The notes beneath the pieces were generated by a model. That model did no database searches and was not told where the DNA came from. It saw nothing but the letters and a program-made list of their open reading frames with translations. A stretch of 9,058 nucleotides of DNA from Bacteroidales bacterium (GTDB lineage: Bacteria > Bacteroidota > Bacteroidia > Bacteroidales > UBA7960), in contig SKSI01000048.1 in the NCBI GenBank assembly GCA_007123065.1, positions 1-9,058 on the forward strand, in the 5' to 3' direction. The position numbers were made by a program, and so were the translations under genes. Shown piece after piece: positions 6,138 through 9,058 of the stretch; the first letter of the stretch is position 1; each line of letters begins with the position of its first letter.

Positions 6138-8708
6138 CTATTGTTTGCTTTTTTTATGAAACGCTTCAAGTTTTTCAATCAGTTGAGGGAATTGCTTTAA
6201 ACCTGTTTTGATCTCATCCAGCTCAAAATCTTCGATGTATTGCAGCATCCTGTTGGCATAACTGACAAACTGAATCACCTGAAAGTTCGAAGCTCTGTTT
6301 CTGAGATGTTTCAGGAATGTTTCAATTTTGAAAAGAACAAACTGGTCTTTGATGTTGTCGTAATGAGGTAAAAACTCTTCCTTTAAAATAAAAATAAATT
6401 TAGGCAACTGTTCCATTGCTTCCGGCGAAAAGAACTCTTTATCGAATTCCTTATCCAGCACCGGTAAATCCTTGCTTTTCTCCTTAACGGGCATCAGCCG
6501 GTATTTCAGAAAAGGTTTAAGTGCTTCTGCAACACGCTCTTTTGTAATTGGCTTGAGCAAGTGTCCGTCAAAAGAGTGCATCAGCGCTTCATTTGAATGT
6601 TCTGGCAGAGTGGCTGAATAAGCAAGCACCGGGATGTCTTTTAACTGTTTGTTTTTTTTAATTTTTTGAAAAACTTCATAACCGCTCATTTCCGGCATAC
6701 GTAAATCGAGCAAGATCAAAGCCGGCTTTTTTTGCTCAAGCATGGCCAATGCCTCTTTGCCTCCTGATGCTACCAAAGGCAACAGGCCGAGTATTTCCAG
6801 AAAGGCTTTGGCCATTACCCGGTTGGAGGCGATATCATCGACTACGAGAATATCTGCCGGCTCAAAAACAATATTTTTGGAGGCTTTTGGTTTTGATTCC
6901 TTTCCGGTTTCAACGGCCGAGTAACGTATTCCCGGTATCATTATAGAGAAAATGGAGCCCTTCCCTGGTTTGCTTCTTACAGATATTTGCCCGTTCATCA
7001 TCTCTGTGAGCTTTTTAGCAATGGCCAGGCCCAGCCCTGTACCTTCATATTTCCGGTTAGCTGCTGCGCTGATCTGCGAAAACTCTTCAAAGATCAGCTC
7101 TACCTGTTCTTCAGACATACCAATGCCGGTGTCTTCAACAGAGAAGTTTAGCGATCCGTGTGTTTCGCTATCAGGACTAAAACCGGCAGTGATGTTAACT
7201 TGTCCGTCGTGGGTAAATTTAACTGCATTGCTGATCAGGTTAAAAAGCACCTGTTTAACTCGCTTGGCATCAATTTCCATCCTGGCAGGCATGCTTGAAA
7301 CGATGTCGAGATGCAGGCCCACGCTCTTTTTTTGGGCTTTTTCGAGAAATAACATGTGGGTCTCCTGCATGATGTCTGTAATGTCCGTGTCCTGCTTCAT
7401 AAGCTCCATTTTGCCTGCTTCAATTTTGGCAATGTCGAGTATGTCGTTGATAAGGGAGAGCAGAAGGTTTCCTGCTGAAACAATGTATCCAACTTTTTTT
7501 CTGTTGCTTTCCCGTCTCAAACTGGTGTACAGTATCTCACTGAAGCCTAAAATGGCATTGAGCGGGGTGCGGATTTCATGGCTCATGTTGGCCAGGAACT
7601 TGCTCTTTGCAAGGTTTGCACTCTCTGCTTGTTGCCGCGCCACTACCAATTGTTCCTCTGCCTGTTTGCGGGCCAGCAACAATCCGGTCTGGCGGGCATA
7701 CAGTTCAACAATGTAGTTGTCAACCTGTGGCTTGTGTTGGGAGATTGTATAGGTAAAGTCGCCCAGGGTCTCATTGCCCTTCATGATCTTTAGTACACAA
7801 AATGTCCCAATATTAAAAAGTTGTTCCATTTTTTTGAAAACAAACTCAGGGATTACGCTACCAGACAGGTCTTTTACACTCTTGAAAACGGTTAATGTTT
7901 GTCCGCTGATTTTTTCTTCCCTAACCGGATCATAAGCCCATACTTTACCTTCCACCTTATATCCAAGTAATTTGCTAATCCTGGCTAAATCATTTTCCAG
8001 ACCTGATGTTGCAACTGTAGTAAAACTTTTGTTTGCCGGGTTGTGCAGGTTCAATGCAACAAACTGTGCACCACTGATCTCTCTGAATGTTTTTACGATG
8101 GATCGGAAATTCACATCGTCTGCAGCCATTTGTAAAAAGTCTTCTGCAGACTGGACCAGCTTTTCCAGCGACAGCTCGGATTGTTTTCTTTTGGATATAT
8201 CTGTGATAAACCCTTTAACATACAGGGGTTCTCCTTTGTCAGAAAAGGCAAGCTGGCCCCGTTCCCAGACCCACCGCATGGACCCGTCTTTATGAATGAT
8301 CGGATATTCCAGGTCTAAAGGCTTTTCTATATCCTTGCGCTGCTGCCATTCTGAGAAAAGACGCTCACGATGATCCGGGTGGATAATGTCATTGTAGCTG
8401 AGCCGGTTATTGTTTAGTATATCTTTTCTGTTATATCCGGTAATGCTTTCAAAACCATTACTTAAAAAAGTCATTGTCCAGCTTTCATCATACAGACAAC
8501 GGTAAATAAAACCGGGAATATTGCTTAACAAGGTGTTGGTCAGGCGAAGCTCCTTAACAATGTCGTCTTTTTCTTCCTGAAGCTGTTTTATGCTATGGTA
8601 AGACACACCCGATGAAGTTTTCTTCACACCGGGAATGCGTTGTCTTAATAAGGAAAAAAGTTTTTTGCCCATAGAAAACCGGAGTCTGACGACAACAAAT
8701 TTAATCAT
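6138..8708 (-). CDS. Soluble hybrid histidine kinase: PAS, GAF-like, HisKA, HATPase, receiver, degenerate Hpt-like tail
   Basis: The protein has 856 residues and no convincing membrane segment. After a coiled N-terminus comes a PAS domain (about 57-173; FLSNGFESITGY, IIHPDHR, a WVWERG strand, then GFITDISKRK). A GAF-like region (about 185-345) is inferred from the position and a short beta-rich FCVLKIM..NETLGDFTYTI stretch. A coiled coil (342-368) leads to HisKA with FLANMSHEIRTP and His377. The ATP-binding domain has N490/N494, DTGIG (526-530) and GTGLGL (556-561). The receiver (about 616-735) has Asp624/625, phospho-acceptor Asp668, Ser698 and Lys719. The tail (about 765-850) matches the tail of the membrane hybrid kinase and has Lys800 at the Hpt His position. 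From HisKA onward the two kinases are clear paralogues with different sensors. An alternative start is Met13 at 8672; it would be the only usable one if the TAnnTTTG box at 8696-8703 is the real promoter. The signal is probably internal (redox, metabolite or partner protein); unknown. Confidence 0.95.
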   Translation of the reverse strand: MIKFVVVRLRFSMGKKLFSLLRQRIPGVKKTSSGVSYHSIKQLQEEKDDIVKELRLTNTLLSNIPGFIYRCLYDESWTMTFLSNGFESITGYNRKDILNNNRLSYNDIIHPDHRERLFSEWQQRKDIEKPLDLEYPIIHKDGSMRWVWERGQLAFSDKGEPLYVKGFITDISKRKQSELSLEKLVQSAEDFLQMAADDVNFRSIVKTFREISGAQFVALNLHNPANKSFTTVATSGLENDLARISKLLGYKVEGKVWAYDPVREEKISGQTLTVFKSVKDLSGSVIPEFVFKKMEQLFNIGTFCVLKIMKGNETLGDFTYTISQHKPQVDNYIVELYARQTGLLLARKQAEEQLVVARQQAESANLAKSKFLANMSHEIRTPLNAILGFSEILYTSLRRESNRKKVGYIVSAGNLLLSLINDILDIAKIEAGKMELMKQDTDITDIMQETHMLFLEKAQKKSVGLHLDIVSSMPARMEIDAKRVKQVLFNLISNAVKFTHDGQVNITAGFSPDSETHGSLNFSVEDTGIGMSEEQVELIFEEFSQISAAANRKYEGTGLGLAIAKKLTEMMNGQISVRSKPGKGSIFSIMIPGIRYSAVETGKESKPKASKNIVFEPADILVVDDIASNRVMAKAFLEILGLLPLVASGGKEALAMLEQKKPALILLDLRMPEMSGYEVFQKIKKNKQLKDIPVLAYSATLPEHSNEALMHSFDGHLLKPITKERVAEALKPFLKYRLMPVKEKSKDLPVLDKEFDKEFFSPEAMEQLPKFIFILKEEFLPHYDNIKDQFVLFKIETFLKHLRNRASNFQVIQFVSYANRMLQYIEDFELDEIKTGLKQFPQLIEKLEAFHKKSKQ
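8696..8703 (-). promoter_or_regulatory. Possible TAnnTTTG box inside the annotated start of the PAS-GAF kinase
   Basis: The minus strand reads TAAATTTG, matching TAnnTTTG. No TTG is seen 17-23 bp upstream, so support is weak in AT-rich DNA. If real, the transcript begins near 8690, after the first ATG (8708), and translation must start at the ATG at 8672 (MGKKLFSLLRQ). Otherwise the kinase is read through from the receiver gene 53 bp upstream. Confidence 0.22.
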
Positions 8709-8761
8709 TAAAAAAAGAGGATACTTAGAGGGTCTGGTGTTTTTTGCTTAAAGACTGTTAT

Positions 8762-9058
8762 TTAATTGCAGTTTGCCAACACCGAATTCAGCGACCTGCC
8801 CAGGCCTTCCTGCAACTCAACAGTGTTGAAAGGCTTAATGATATATCCTGAAACGCCTTGTTTTTCGAGGGACTTTCTTTCCTCTGCCCCATCAATATTG
8901 CTTAGAACAATAACAGGAATTTTTTTGTAGTTTTCTCCGGACATTAATTGGGTGATAAGCTGGAAACCATCAACTCCGGGCATAACCAGATCTGTAACAA
9001 TGACATCGGGGTTAAGCCCTTTTTGGATTTTATTCAAAGCATCCCCTCCATCAGCAGC
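8762..9058 (-). CDS. CheY-like receiver domain protein (5' end cut by window)
   Basis: The frame is open from the window edge to a TAA at 8764-8762, giving 98 residues of a protein whose N-terminus lies outside. A TTG codon at 9037 could be read as a start, but the codons before it (AADGGDA) are the usual receiver 'a.dG.eAl' segment, so translation begins further upstream. The visible part is a receiver: phospho-acceptor Asp in VIVTDLVMPGVDG, Ser in IVLSNIDG and Lys in YIIKPF. It ends soon after helix 5 (TVELQEGLGRSLNSVL), so no output domain follows; it is either a stand-alone receiver or the C-terminal receiver of a larger protein. The PAS-GAF hybrid kinase begins 53 bp downstream on the same strand, and the two may be co-transcribed. 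The receiver may compete for, or pass on, phosphoryl groups from the kinases here (inference). Confidence 0.9.
   Translation of the reverse strand, partial: AADGGDALNKIQKGLNPDVIVTDLVMPGVDGFQLITQLMSGENYKKIPVIVLSNIDGAEERKSLEKQGVSGYIIKPFNTVELQEGLGRSLNSVLANCN

Noticed and set aside
6952..7716. 254-codon open frame on the plus strand
   Set aside because: It lies antisense inside the PAS-GAF kinase gene; its translation is Ser/Leu-rich with no recognisable motif, as expected of a shadow frame.

Overview
The window looks like a piece of a Bacteroidota chromosome, probably a marine or sediment Bacteroidales/Marinilabiliales-type organism; the genus cannot be told from the sequence. The grounds are moderately AT-rich DNA, no Shine-Dalgarno sequences before the genes, perfect TAnnTTTG (-7) motifs of the Bacteroidota housekeeping promoter in two gaps, lysine/isoleucine-rich hybrid kinases typical of that phylum, and small secreted DUF4402-like proteins. 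Every supported gene lies on the minus strand, so transcription runs from high to low coordinates.

In transcription order, the window opens (8762-9058) with the C-terminal part of a CheY-like receiver cut by the window edge. After 53 bp comes a large soluble PAS-GAF hybrid histidine kinase (6138-8708). A gap of about 100 bp carries a TAnnTTTG box. Then follows a tight three-gene unit: a receiver-histidine kinase (4913-6034), an NtrC-type sigma-54 activator with an N-terminal receiver (3513-4901), and a membrane-bound hybrid kinase with a LytS-type five-TM sensor and a PAS domain (1069-3516). The last two genes overlap by ATGA. A 177-bp gap (892-1068) contains a -24/-12-like sequence and a perfect short palindrome. 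Last come two secreted, mostly beta proteins one base apart (355-891 and 1-353, the second cut by the window edge); the first has the C-terminal signature of DUF4402.

The window is thus a signalling cluster: three histidine-kinase transmitters, five receiver domains and a single DNA-binding output. No intact histidine phosphotransfer (Hpt) domain is present. Both hybrid kinases end in the same roughly 85-residue helical domain, which can be aligned to Hpt but has Met or Lys where the phospho-accepting His should be. The working model (inference) is that membrane and cytoplasmic signals pass through the kinases to the sigma-54 activator, and that the two secreted DUF4402-type proteins downstream are one output, driven from the -24/-12-like site. 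No RNA genes, CRISPR arrays, insertion sequences or convincing intrinsic terminators were found.
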